A stretch of DNA of 64,000 nucleotides from UBA11865 sp963749825 (lineage in GTDB: Bacteria > Chloroflexota > Anaerolineae > Promineifilales > Promineifilaceae): assembly GCA_963749825.1 (NCBI GenBank), contig CAVVOI010000012.1, forward strand, positions 1,302,001-1,366,000. The letters run 5' to 3'. Each line of letters starts with the position of its first letter. Within the stretch, counting starts at the first letter, position 1. A model generated the notes under the pieces. The model saw only the letters and a list, made by a program, of their open reading frames with translations, was not told the origin of the DNA and made no database searches. A program made the translations under genes and the position numbers. Shown one piece after another: positions 27,685-36,837 of the stretch.

Positions 27685-28758
27685 TTAGGCCTCAAATTGA
27701 CCGCCGGCAATTTTTTCGTGGATTTTCCATACCGGTGCCCAAACTCCGTCCATCATATTAGACAAGATGACGACATTGATGTTTTGCTTCGGAAAATGGC
27801 GGAAGAGACCGCTTACGCCTGCATTCATGCCTTCTTTTTGATAGCAGACCACATTTTTGGCGTTGTCCACATAGAACCACAGACCATAACCGTACATCAT
27901 CGTCCAGTCATCTTTGATCCGGTAAGTTACCTGGGGAGTTAATAAGGCGCTGGTTAATTCCGGCGACAGAAGCAAACCATCTTTCAAAGAGTAGATGAAG
28001 CGATCTAGATCCCCGGCGGTCATATATGCGCCACCATCTGGTGAACCGATCGGCGGGTAGGAATAGATATTCTTTTTCCAGCCAAGTATATTTCCTGCCT
28101 CGTCGCTCAACGGATCAGAGCCTTCGGCCGCTCTTTCGTTCACCCGGTCCTGGCGCAGGAAATCCGAATCCTTCATACCACAGCGATCGAAGATATGTTC
28201 CCGAATATAATCCCGGTAGACCATCCTTGTGCTCTTTTCGATCATCAATCCCAGTAAAATGAAACCACAATTACAATACCGGCAACCTTCCCCTGGCTGG
28301 AAATTGGCCGGCTTATGGATAAATTGGGGTAAAAAATCGGCCGTCTCTATGACAGAATAGTTTGGCCTATCCTTCCAGAGCTCTTCATACAATTCTCCAT
28401 CCTCTTCTTCGACATCGTCGCCTATTCCTGATGTATGGGTCAGTAGGTGATAAACATTCACATCTTTAGAGATCGTTGTATCTTTCAGCCCCAGGAAGTC
28501 AATCACGCCAGTATTAAATTCGAACATTCCCTGATCTATCATCTGCAAAGTAGCGACCGCCGTGAACACCTTGGTGATAGAGGCCGTATCAAATCGAATG
28601 TCGAGATTGTTCTTGATTTTCCATGTGCGGCTGGCATAACCATAGGCCCCCGAGAACAGGCGTTTTTGCCCTTGGGTGATCAATACTACTCCGGAAAAAG
28701 CATTGTCATTCCCCAGATCTTGGAAATATTGATCAAGTTGCGAGGATAGTTCGCTCAC
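27685..28758 (-). CDS. Beta-lactamase/class C-type serine hydrolase
   Basis: A 357-residue protein of the serine beta-lactamase/PBP-like fold. The nucleophile motif S60-I-T-K63 sits in FDTASITKVFTAV, the second motif is Y161-C-N163 in CRYCNCGFILLG, and LLTHTSGIGDD is the usual loop. The third motif, normally HxG, reads EGMNAG, so the expected His is absent. Members include esterases, D-aminopeptidases and penicillin-binding-like enzymes; no signal peptide is seen, so it may be cytoplasmic. GTG 28758 follows AGGAGG six bases upstream. Confidence 0.87.
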   Translation of the reverse strand: MSELSSQLDQYFQDLGNDNAFSGVVLITQGQKRLFSGAYGYASRTWKIKNNLDIRFDTASITKVFTAVATLQMIDQGMFEFNTGVIDFLGLKDTTISKDVNVYHLLTHTSGIGDDVEEEDGELYEELWKDRPNYSVIETADFLPQFIHKPANFQPGEGCRYCNCGFILLGLMIEKSTRMVYRDYIREHIFDRCGMKDSDFLRQDRVNERAAEGSDPLSDEAGNILGWKKNIYSYPPIGSPDGGAYMTAGDLDRFIYSLKDGLLLSPELTSALLTPQVTYRIKDDWTMMYGYGLWFYVDNAKNVVCYQKEGMNAGVSGLFRHFPKQNINVVILSNMMDGVWAPVWKIHEKIAGGQFEA

Positions 28759-29035
28759 CGGGAGCCTCCTATTTTTATCATTCTCTGCTCGATCCCGGCT
28801 GGATGTAGCTAGTGGTCCGACCAGGCCAGGATCGAGTTACAAGGATTTGGGGAAGGATGGTAGCAGTAACGGTTCAATGATCAACCTTTACGATGTCAAA
28901 AAGATCTACCTCTCGAGTATGGGCAACTCTGTTTTCTTCAGGAATGATTACTTTCAGGTTTTCCCCGGGGGATTCGTGAGAGTCACAGAGCCATCCTTCG
29001 CGGCACCATCATCGAATTTGTACCGGCGGGAGGAG

Positions 29036-29980
29036 TCAGTTTGAATTTAGGCCCCAATCATACCGTTGGTAGTTGAAGTTAAGCTGATCTCCCCCTGAAA
29101 TCAGTACTTCACGGCGATCGTCGTCAGGCAAACTCTTGGCTAAGAACTCCACGACCCCCTGGCGGCCGCCAAAGTCTGCCTCGTACCAGCGAAAGATTTG
29201 TGAAAGAAGGAGCTGGTCACTTTCAGGCTGGATCATGGTCGTTTCGTTCACGAAACCCCTGGCGGCGAGATCGAGCTGGGCGCTCAATTTTTCTGGATGA
29301 TAGGATCTGATGGGCGGGCACGACCGGCCGCCACAGTTGAGGGCAAAATGTATGCGCAGATCGATAGGCAAAGACCAGGCCAGCCGCGGGTCGTCTGAGG
29401 GGAAATGTGGGCCGGGTATATAAGGATTTCCGCGGTTACCGCGTAGGATACCATGCTCGATGTCTTCAAGGCTTATCCGGCGGCCGTCCACCAAGTAAGC
29501 CGCACGACGGAAAAAAGCCAACAAACCCAACCTGCCCTCGATCACGCTTCGCCGCACCCCGAAGGTAATCACAGCGTCAATCACCAGAGCATTATATAGA
29601 TTAATCCAAAATGCCCGTCGCTCATCTTGCGTAAGCAATCTTTGCGGCATAAATCCTGGCAGCGCCGCCAGGCATTCGTCACGATAGGCGATGTATGCCG
29701 GGCTGTTCCGTAGTGCGGCGTAATCTACCTCAGAGCCGGTCTCATCCATGACCGAAACTTTTAGCGTATCAAGCGTTTCCTTGAGCCTGGCAGCCAGGTC
29801 ACTAGGCGGCGGCATATTATCCGCGACCAGGCCAGAATTAAGTACCAGCGACGAATTAGCTCCGGTCAACCGGTTAAGCGCGGTTTCACGAACCTTGATA
29901 AAGACATCTTTGATCCCCGAATGGCGGCTGGTTAGCACCGGATCGTTAACACCTTCGGCCGTCGTCTCTTCTTTTAGCAT
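29036..29980 (-). CDS. DUF547-domain protein
   Basis: The protein has the DUF547 region at about residues 95-300, with ERRAFWINLYNALVI, an IEHGILRGNRG segment and the signature FALNCGGRSCPPI. The domain is related to transglutaminase-like folds. In bacteria it is uncharacterised. The first about 75 residues are low in conservation and no signal peptide is seen. A start at ATG 29980 has no good ribosome site. It lies in an isolated position between the hydrolase gene and the EamA gene. Confidence 0.85.
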   Translation of the reverse strand: MLKEETTAEGVNDPVLTSRHSGIKDVFIKVRETALNRLTGANSSLVLNSGLVADNMPPPSDLAARLKETLDTLKVSVMDETGSEVDYAALRNSPAYIAYRDECLAALPGFMPQRLLTQDERRAFWINLYNALVIDAVITFGVRRSVIEGRLGLLAFFRRAAYLVDGRRISLEDIEHGILRGNRGNPYIPGPHFPSDDPRLAWSLPIDLRIHFALNCGGRSCPPIRSYHPEKLSAQLDLAARGFVNETTMIQPESDQLLLSQIFRWYEADFGGRQGVVEFLAKSLPDDDRREVLISGGDQLNFNYQRYDWGLNSN

Positions 29981-30189
29981 CTAATATTTAACCTGTTCAT
30001 CGAAAATGACACCTGCTACAGAACGATCCCGATTGTCACTTAATAGGATAAGAGCGTCGGCAATCCAGCTTACGAAGCTGCAAATTTTGTTTGAAGGGCG
30101 CCAGATTATTGGCAAACAATAGCCGATTTTCCTTGAGTGGGCTATAGTGATTGATCTAGCCGTCCCGTGCCCTTGCAGGAGAAAATGAT

Positions 30190-31185
30190 ATGCCAGATAG
30201 CGAACCCAGTGCTTATGTTGCTTCACCCGCAGCACAGTCCCAATTAATGCCAGACCGGACCACCCTTATCGCCTTTGCCGCATTTGTTTTAGTAGGCGGC
30301 GGGGCATCCATTGCCGTTCGCTTCACTTATGGCGAACTGGCGCCATTTTGGAGCGGTGCGCTGCGCTTTGGCGCGGCTGCTCTGATCTTCTGGTTATTGA
30401 TATTGCTCCGCAGAGTGCCGCTGCCCAAAGGAAAAGCCCTGCTGGGTGCAGCATTATTTGGTTTTCTGAGCGTCGGCGCGGCTATGATTTTTATCTACTA
30501 TGGCCTGACCAAGACGCCGGCCAGTCTTTACCAAACGACTGTGGCCATCGTGCCCTTGCTGACCATCTTTTTCGCGGCCGTCCACAAACTAGAACCATTG
30601 CAAAGACGGGGCGTCCTTGGCGGCCTGTTGGCGGTAAGTGGTATCGCCATCGCCGTCAGCGGTTCTCTCGTTTCAGGAGTCGAGATCTCGCTACCCCATA
30701 TCATCGCCATCATTGCCGGCGCGGCCTGTTTTGCCGAAGCAGGTATCGTGGTTAAGTTATTTCCGAGCAATCACCCCTATACCACCAATGCCATAGGAAT
30801 GACAGTTGGCGTGCTGATGTTAATTACGGCTTCATTGATCTCAGCGGAAACCTGGGCCTTGCCTTCCAGCGCCAGTACCTGGCTGGCCATGTTGTACATC
30901 GTTCTGGGTGCTACCGTCGCCGGGTTCTTACTTTATTTGTTTATTCTCGGCCGCTGGACGGCATCAGGAACCTCTTATGGCTTTGTCCTCGTACCCATTA
31001 TCACCGTTATTCTAGCCGCCTTCCTAACTGACGAGACCATTTCAGTCCTCTTCCTTGTTGGCGCGGCCGTCGTGCTTGTGGGCGTTTATATTGGCGCCTT
31101 AATGCCCTCCAAGAAGAAAGCTGAACCGGCCGAACTGGATACGGAAGATATTCAAGCTCGGCCCGGCTTACCCACCTGTGTTTAG
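30190..31185 (+). CDS. EamA-family (DMT) transporter
   Basis: A 331-residue membrane protein with about ten helices in two EamA repeats (about 30-160 and 170-310). The repeats are marked by FWSGALRFGAAALIFW and a second-half SGTSYGFVLVPIITV. DMT proteins export or import small metabolites, amino acids or nucleosides; this one gives no substrate clue. AGGAG at 30177-30181 is well spaced before ATG 30190. A charged tail follows the last helix. Confidence 0.88.
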   Translation: MPDSEPSAYVASPAAQSQLMPDRTTLIAFAAFVLVGGGASIAVRFTYGELAPFWSGALRFGAAALIFWLLILLRRVPLPKGKALLGAALFGFLSVGAAMIFIYYGLTKTPASLYQTTVAIVPLLTIFFAAVHKLEPLQRRGVLGGLLAVSGIAIAVSGSLVSGVEISLPHIIAIIAGAACFAEAGIVVKLFPSNHPYTTNAIGMTVGVLMLITASLISAETWALPSSASTWLAMLYIVLGATVAGFLLYLFILGRWTASGTSYGFVLVPIITVILAAFLTDETISVLFLVGAAVVLVGVYIGALMPSKKKAEPAELDTEDIQARPGLPTCV

Positions 31186-31292
31186 GCCTGTGCGATCTTC
31201 TAGAGCACTATGCGACCGGTTTTTCCTGCCTTCCAAATCGAACTCGGTAACGAAGCGTTCAAGATTTCCTGAGGAAGTCGAGTGCATCTCAG

Positions 31293-31320
31293 TTGCGTAT
31301 TTCACCGAGCGTCCTAAAAT
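31293..31320 (+). promoter_or_regulatory. Promoter giving a probable leaderless mRNA
   Basis: TTGCGT at 31293-31298 and TAAAAT at 31315-31320 are 16 bp apart. The ATG at 31327 begins 6 nt after the -10, so transcription would start at or next to the start codon. No ribosome site is present. Confidence 0.45.
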
Positions 31321-31326
31321 TAGTTT

Positions 31327-31908
31327 ATGACTGAATTTGAAATAACATCCATCCCAGGACCTCTACATTGGAAAAACCAACCGTTGGACTGGCAACTACA
31401 ATCCGACAATACGCTGATTATTGAAGCCGGACCGGCAACTGATTGGTTTGCCGATCCGGCCGGAAGCCCGGCAAAGGATAACGCCCCGGTCGCCCTTTTC
31501 ATACCTCCCGACGAGAATTTCACCCTGAGTGCCAAGGTGTTGGTAGACTTTGCCTCTACCTTTGATGCCGGTGTTTTACAGGTTCGGGCATCTGATTCGC
31601 TATGGGGTAAACTTTGTTTCGAGTATTCACCCCAAGAGCAGCCGATGATCGTTTCGGTCGTGACACGTGGCCTATCGGATGACTGTAATTCACGGACGAT
31701 AGAATGGAATGAGATCCACTTACGCGTAGCCCGGCTGGGCGAGGCCTTTGCTTTTCACTACTCCTTTGATGGTCGCTTCTGGCATATGGTGCGTCATTTC
31801 ACTTTGGGACCATTGAGCAATCTCCAAGTTGGATTTTCATCTCAGTCACCAACCGGCCAGGCTTGCCAGACAATTTTTTCCGAGATTGAATATCAAGCAA
31901 GGCGTTGA
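31327..31908 (+). CDS. DUF1349-like beta-sandwich protein
   Basis: The 193-residue protein matches the DUF1349 concanavalin-like fold: TDWFADPAGSPAKDNAP, DFASTFDAGVLQVRASDS, EYSPQEQPMIVSVVTRGLSDD and the C-terminal VGFSSQSPTG. DUF1349 members are thought to bind or act on carbohydrates. Signal peptide is absent. The start is at 31327 with a -10 element (TAAAAT) 6 nt upstream, fitting a leaderless transcript. It converges with the M6 protease, whose terminator lies between the two genes. Confidence 0.85.
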   Translation: MTEFEITSIPGPLHWKNQPLDWQLQSDNTLIIEAGPATDWFADPAGSPAKDNAPVALFIPPDENFTLSAKVLVDFASTFDAGVLQVRASDSLWGKLCFEYSPQEQPMIVSVVTRGLSDDCNSRTIEWNEIHLRVARLGEAFAFHYSFDGRFWHMVRHFTLGPLSNLQVGFSSQSPTGQACQTIFSEIEYQARR

Positions 31909-31975
31909 ACGATATCCGAAGTGGAGAGTAAACGGGCAGCGCTGGGGCAGGAGCTCTCCAACACAAAAGTTGAAA

Positions 31976-32010
31976 CAAAAAAGAGGCTCCCGAATTCAAT
32001 CAGGAGCCTC
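31976..32010 (-). terminator. Terminator for the M6 protease gene
   Basis: GAGGCTCC (31983-31990) and GGAGCCTC (32003-32010) form a perfect 8-bp stem with a 12-nt loop. On the minus strand it is followed by six T (31977-31982). Confidence 0.8.
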
Positions 32011-32067
32011 CAGATTTAGGCGGATCTTTGAGCTTCAGTTGTAGCCAACAGAAGCGCTAAGTCCAGG

Positions 32068-34260
32068 TTATTTCGACGGCCGCACCTCAACTTGCATGAA
32101 GCTTTCTCGGGCGCTTACGCTCTTAACCCGGATCTGTGTGCCGGTATGCGGTACCTGAACGCTGCCGTTAGGATTAGCGGCATTCCAGTAATCGTTATTA
32201 TCGTCGAAGGTCTTAACGGCCGGCAGGCTTGGATGGTAGGAAGGTTCTCCAAATTTATGGAGTGTGATCGCATCCGTTGCCTCCAATCCAAACGTGGCAT
32301 CATATGTCTGAGTGCGGCCACGCCAGACATTACCAAACGCATCGTACATCACCTCGGGATGCGCGTCCACCGGCAGCAGCAAACCACCGCAGCGTTCATA
32401 GGACGGTCCGCCGCAACGGGCAGTAACGTTGTTATTCGGGAACGATGTATCCCAGTAGCTGATCAGCAAACCATCCTGGTAGGGGAAGTGCTCTACAAAG
32501 TTGTCCAAGCCTGGTACACCAATAAACCCGAAGTTGTAGGCATTGGCCAGACCTGCATCGAAGCCCCGGTACTGGCGGAACTCGGCCACATAGTAGTTGT
32601 TGTAAAAGGCGCTCTCGACGCCTTCGGTCACTCGGAAACCATCGAAGGTCCAACCTGCGTCCACCTCAGCCCCATCAAGCGGAAGGTCGGCGATAACGAG
32701 ATCGTCCATCTTAAAGCCAAAACCGCCCGTATTACCGTCCGTCCAGTAGTTGAAGCCAAGCAAGTAATTGCCTTCGGGAAGATCGGCGGTCAGATCTACC
32801 CAGCCGCCAGAACTGCCTGTAATGCCATCACCGAAATTGGTTGGTATAGTAGTCCAGTTTGCACCGCCATCAGTAGACATAACCAGGTATGCATAGTCCC
32901 AGTTGAGTTCAATCTGATAGTTCACCTTGGCGGTCAAAGTCTGGCCAGCACCCACACTGACTGCCTTATACATGTAGTTGTCAAGATTGTCACCTGCGCC
33001 GCTGTAGTAATAGTACTCTCCAGCATAAGGAGCGCCGATGTCGGTCACAACATCTTTCGGGGGCAGCACCACAAACAGACCCTGGGCCTGTTTTGTATTG
33101 GCTTCCGCCGGGCCCATCTTATGTTCCGACTTCTCACCCGCATAGGCTACCTCGTAGTTCAACCAACCAAGCTGGAACTTCTCCCAGACGCCGAAGTGAT
33201 TGGGCTGCGAGCCGATGTCGTAGTCATTCTGGCTGAGCCAGGAACCGGAGGACATGAGGGTCCAGAAGCCGGTCCCATTCTCGCCGGTGTAATCATATAG
33301 ATCCGGCAAACCCAGGTCATGCCCATACTCATGCGCAAAAACGCCCACGCCGCCATTTTCCGGTTGAATCGTATAATCGAGGATCCAATAGTCGCTGTCA
33401 CCGATCTGTATACCGCCACTCACGTTGAAAGACGGGCCCACCGGTAACCACCAGTAGGTGCCCCAACTGTGGCTCCAAATGGCACAGTCGCCTAAGGCGC
33501 CACCACCGGCCTCATTGCCTTCGCCAGCATGTACAAATTGCGCATGATCGATATAGCCATCCGGTTCGTTGAAGTTGCCATCGCCATCATAATCATACCG
33601 GTCCCAGACGTCGAAGTCGGCCAGGTAGGCGTTGATCTCATCCGGGCTCATGGACTGCATGTCGTACCAGCCATCGATAGATTCGATCAAAAAATCCCAG
33701 ACGCGGTACGCATTCCCAGGTCCCGGATCGCCGTCATCATAGTCGCAGGCATCACCAGCTAAGGGGACCCAATCGGTCACGTCACCAAAGACGGTGTAGC
33801 GATTGGAGGAATTCTCGATGTAGAACTGGCGCATTGAGTTGACACCTTCTCCCTCGGCGAAGAGCATATCCAGGTAATAGTCGCGGCTAAAATCCTCCGT
33901 CCAGATGGTGGTATTGTCCAGCGAGCGATCTGGTTCCGCGATATTGTTGTGAGAGAAGTCGGCAAACTCGCCCATCACCGTCCAGACCGGGTCCTCGCTC
34001 TCGCGTTCCAGCTCGACATATTGGCCTTTGGCCACTTCGTGAGTCTTCCCATTGGCCTTGCCGTTGAGTTGTGCTGCAAGCGCCGCCGCGTGCAATTCGC
34101 TCGCCTCATCTTTCAATGGGTGTGACCGGTCATCAGGTTTGGCAGCACGATAATCATCGGCCGCATTGGGGCCTGCGTCAGGCGACGCATAGGCAGCCAC
34201 AGAAAAAATGGCCACTAGCGCAAGCAACATCAAGATTATACTGATTGTCTTTTTCTTCAC
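32068..34260 (-). CDS. Secreted M6-type metalloprotease (immune inhibitor A-like)
   Basis: The protein has an N-terminal signal peptide (hydrophobic IILMLLALVAIFSVAAYA), a propeptide-like region, and an M6 metallopeptidase domain with HEYGHDLGLPD (residues 310-320 counting from the chosen start). A Ca-binding-like DYDGDGNFNEPDG segment lies earlier. The C-terminal part is Gly/Asn-rich and beta-structured, as in immune inhibitor A-type secreted proteases. I chose GTG 34260 because AGGAGA at 34266-34271 is correctly spaced for it and it leaves a compact signal peptide; ATG 34275 is in frame upstream. Length is about 730 residues. It is a single gene with its own terminator. Confidence 0.93.
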   Translation of the reverse strand: MKKKTISIILMLLALVAIFSVAAYASPDAGPNAADDYRAAKPDDRSHPLKDEASELHAAALAAQLNGKANGKTHEVAKGQYVELERESEDPVWTVMGEFADFSHNNIAEPDRSLDNTTIWTEDFSRDYYLDMLFAEGEGVNSMRQFYIENSSNRYTVFGDVTDWVPLAGDACDYDDGDPGPGNAYRVWDFLIESIDGWYDMQSMSPDEINAYLADFDVWDRYDYDGDGNFNEPDGYIDHAQFVHAGEGNEAGGGALGDCAIWSHSWGTYWWLPVGPSFNVSGGIQIGDSDYWILDYTIQPENGGVGVFAHEYGHDLGLPDLYDYTGENGTGFWTLMSSGSWLSQNDYDIGSQPNHFGVWEKFQLGWLNYEVAYAGEKSEHKMGPAEANTKQAQGLFVVLPPKDVVTDIGAPYAGEYYYYSGAGDNLDNYMYKAVSVGAGQTLTAKVNYQIELNWDYAYLVMSTDGGANWTTIPTNFGDGITGSSGGWVDLTADLPEGNYLLGFNYWTDGNTGGFGFKMDDLVIADLPLDGAEVDAGWTFDGFRVTEGVESAFYNNYYVAEFRQYRGFDAGLANAYNFGFIGVPGLDNFVEHFPYQDGLLISYWDTSFPNNNVTARCGGPSYERCGGLLLPVDAHPEVMYDAFGNVWRGRTQTYDATFGLEATDAITLHKFGEPSYHPSLPAVKTFDDNNDYWNAANPNGSVQVPHTGTQIRVKSVSARESFMQVEVRPSK

Positions 34261-34471
34261 CTTTTGTCTCCTCATTTTTAAGAACTATTTATCTACGAAA
34301 ACATTAGTGTCGTACCGATCGAAAACTTCTACGCTGAACAGCATGCCGTTCAATCTGTACGGAATAGCCGCAGTCAGACGTTTGCGAGTCAGTAGGTGCG
34401 TTTAGAGTTCTCTACAAGGTAAGTATCACCTCCTTCTGCAAGATCTAACAAGCAAGCAGGGCTAAATTTGT

Positions 34472-34488
34472 ATAAACAAATTGTTTAT
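34472..34488. promoter_or_regulatory. 17-bp palindromic operator candidate
   Basis: ATAAACAAATTGTTTAT is a perfect palindrome with 8-bp arms around a central A. It lies about 210 bp upstream of the M6 protease start, in the gap between it and the ABC importer. A dimeric regulator could bind it, but the region is AT-rich. Confidence 0.4.
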
Positions 34489-34847
34489 GAGCTTGTGTGA
34501 CTCTCTACCCGTTCAATGTGCAGATCAGATGGTGACCCGAATGTTCGACACAGATGACCCGATCAACAAGTTCGCATAAGGTATCGCATGACGCGAACGA
34601 TGTCACGGTCATTCCCCCTGGTCAAAACTTCAATCTCCTCTGACAAGTGCATCTCTCTTAAATTTACCAGACAAAATCAAGGATGTCTAGTCTCAGGCGA
34701 GTGAATGGTTCTAGTTTCGTTCGCCACGTTGACCTTACCTGGGTACTAGTACTAGAGTCCCGTCACACCATAGCTACAGAGGGACTACTCGAGGAGAAAA
34801 TACGTAGGGCATCGATGAGTTGTTCGGAGGTAACTACCGTCCGGATT
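34489..34847. other. Intergenic stretch between the protease and the importer operon
   Basis: No credible coding frame or hairpin seen. The promoter of the M6 protease should lie in 34276-34847, but no clear -35/-10 pair was identified. Confidence 0.4.
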
Positions 34848-35723
34848 TCAATCTTTTAAGTAGGGTTGTCCAAGAGCTTCAGGTTTAGCGGCCCCCCAGC
34901 GGGTCCTGAACCACTTAGTTGACATGAGCAGCAGGACGCCCAGGGTGATGGCAAATGGAACCATCCGCCAGATATACCTGGAAAAAAGTCCGGGAAGCAG
35001 CAACTGCGGATTGAGCGATAGCTGCCAAAGCGTTCCAAATAACAAAGATCCGGCCATCAGGATCAACGGATTCCACATCGAGAAGAAGACCAGCGCCAGG
35101 GCGATGAAGCCCCAGCCCATCAGGAAATTGTAATTCCAGACCGGGTTGTAATCGAGCGAATAAACCGCTCCTGCAAATCCCATCAGCATGCCGCCGGTGA
35201 TGACGCAAAGATAACGAGTCCGGGATACATTGATGCCCGACACCTCGGCCACCTCTGGGTCTTCACCAACGGATCGGATTCTCAAACCCAGGCTTGTCCT
35301 GGAAAGGACGAACCAGACAATCACAGCCAGGATGATTCCCAGGAAAAAGAATGGTGAAAGGCCCAGGATAGTGGGAAGCCTGTCTAATCCCAAGGGTCCG
35401 GCAAAAGGAGCGCCGATGTAGGTAGTCAGGCCAAAACCCAGAATCCAAATCCCCATCCCGCTGACGACCTGGTCACCGCCCAGGGTTATCGAAAAAAAAC
35501 CATGAAGCAGACCAAGTAGTCCGCCGATGGCAATCCCCACTAGAAAACCCAGAAGGTAACTGCCGGTGGATTGGGCGGTGATGAATCCCAAGGTGGCGCC
35601 GAAGAGCATCACCCCCTCGATGCCGACGTTGATAATACCAGAGCGCTGGCCGATGAGTTCGCCCAAAGCACCGATCAAGAATATCGTCGAAGCGTCGAAA
35701 CTTCTAATTAGAAAATCCGGCAT
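34848..35723 (-). CDS. BMP-type ABC importer permease (NupQ/YufQ-like)
   Basis: The 291-residue protein has about nine membrane helices and the sugar/nucleoside importer permease signature, including GIINVGIEGVMLFGATLGF near the start. It matches the second permease of BMP-family importers. Its start ATG 35723 lies 20 bp inside the preceding permease gene, with AGGAG seven bases upstream, so the genes are co-translated in order. It forms the membrane channel together with the larger permease at 35704 and is powered by the ATPase at 36834. It is the last gene of the unit. Confidence 0.92.
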   Translation of the reverse strand: MPDFLIRSFDASTIFLIGALGELIGQRSGIINVGIEGVMLFGATLGFITAQSTGSYLLGFLVGIAIGGLLGLLHGFFSITLGGDQVVSGMGIWILGFGLTTYIGAPFAGPLGLDRLPTILGLSPFFFLGIILAVIVWFVLSRTSLGLRIRSVGEDPEVAEVSGINVSRTRYLCVITGGMLMGFAGAVYSLDYNPVWNYNFLMGWGFIALALVFFSMWNPLILMAGSLLFGTLWQLSLNPQLLLPGLFSRYIWRMVPFAITLGVLLLMSTKWFRTRWGAAKPEALGQPYLKD

Positions 35724-36837
35724 CTATGCTCTCCTGCCTAGTCTTTTGCCACACGATCGTATTGCGGTAAAAGAATTGAAAAGCCACCAGGGTAATCATC
35801 AAGACTCCGAGCAGGGCGTAGTCGACGCCAAAACTCATACCCAGTTTTCCCTGGACGAACCTTCCACCAACAGACAAACCACCAAATAGTAGGGCGACCG
35901 GTATGGCTGCCAGCGAGTTACCTTGGGAGATCAAGCCACAGATGATCCCGTAAAAAGCCAGATCGCCGAAAAAGCCATAGGTCCGGGCGATCTTATAGAC
36001 GCCGGGGACCGCGCCAAAATAATGGTATCCAGCCAGGCCGGCTAAAGCGCCTCCCATAATAAATACTAGGAGTGGAATGGATAATTTATTGATGCCAGCA
36101 TATGCGGCCGCGGCCGGATTTTGCCCGTAGGCCTTGATTTGATAGCCGATTTGGGTCTTCGCGAACATGTAGTACACCAAAACCCCAACCCCAAGGGCGA
36201 TGAAGATCGTGAAGGGGATATCGAGGATCAGCGGAGCATAAAGTGAATCGGGTAATTGAAAGCTTTCACCCCTCCCGCCGGCATTCATGAAAGGTCCGCC
36301 ATCCTTAATCATGAAGGACACAAACCAGAACATCATGAAGTTCAACATCATGGTCACGACAATCTCATTGATATTGTATTTCCCTTTTAGATAGCCCGCG
36401 ATGGAGCCAAGTGTTGCCCCGCCTAAGGCCGCTGCGATCAAAGTGATCGGCAGAATAATAATGGCCGACGGATAAGTGGAATCAAACTCATTTACGCCGA
36501 AGGCAAAAAAGACTGCGTAGGCGGCCAATGCACCGGCATAAAGCTGGCCCGTCATTCCGATATTCCAAAGACCCGCCCGGTAAGGAATGATGAAGGCATA
36601 AGTACACAATAGGAGAAATATGAACCTGTTGATCGTCAGGGGCAGGCCGAAGGGATTAACGAAAGCGTAGGAGAAAATCTCCCGGTAGGCGACCAGGGGA
36701 TTTATTCCAGCTAGGATAAAGATAAGGCCGAATAAAAACAGGGCGACGAGGATGGCCAGGATCGAGATGCTCGCCGCCTGCCAGTTACTTATCGAAGCCC
36801 TTTTTTCGAGCTTCAATTCATTGCTGCCGATCCTCAT
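35704..36837 (-). CDS. BMP-type ABC importer permease (NupP/YufP-like)
   Basis: The 377-residue protein has about ten membrane helices. Motifs IPYRAGLWNIGMTGQLYAGA and GGATLGSIAGYLKGKYNINEI are typical of the long permease of guanosine/nucleoside-type BMP importers. It overlaps the ATPase gene by 4 bp (ATGA) and the second permease by 20 bp. This tight packing suggests strict stoichiometric translation. The substrate is probably a nucleoside or simple sugar, as inferred from the substrate-binding protein family. Confidence 0.92.
   Translation of the reverse strand: MRIGSNELKLEKRASISNWQAASISILAILVALFLFGLIFILAGINPLVAYREIFSYAFVNPFGLPLTINRFIFLLLCTYAFIIPYRAGLWNIGMTGQLYAGALAAYAVFFAFGVNEFDSTYPSAIIILPITLIAAALGGATLGSIAGYLKGKYNINEIVVTMMLNFMMFWFVSFMIKDGGPFMNAGGRGESFQLPDSLYAPLILDIPFTIFIALGVGVLVYYMFAKTQIGYQIKAYGQNPAAAAYAGINKLSIPLLVFIMGGALAGLAGYHYFGAVPGVYKIARTYGFFGDLAFYGIICGLISQGNSLAAIPVALLFGGLSVGGRFVQGKLGMSFGVDYALLGVLMITLVAFQFFYRNTIVWQKTRQESIDAGFSN

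Noticed and set aside
28847..29044. Plus-strand 65-codon frame
   Set aside because: Weak start signal and no protein-like motif; lies between two minus-strand genes.
32092..33300. Plus-strand frame of about 400 codons
   Set aside because: It is fully antisense to the M6 protease gene, which has a complete active site and its own terminator.
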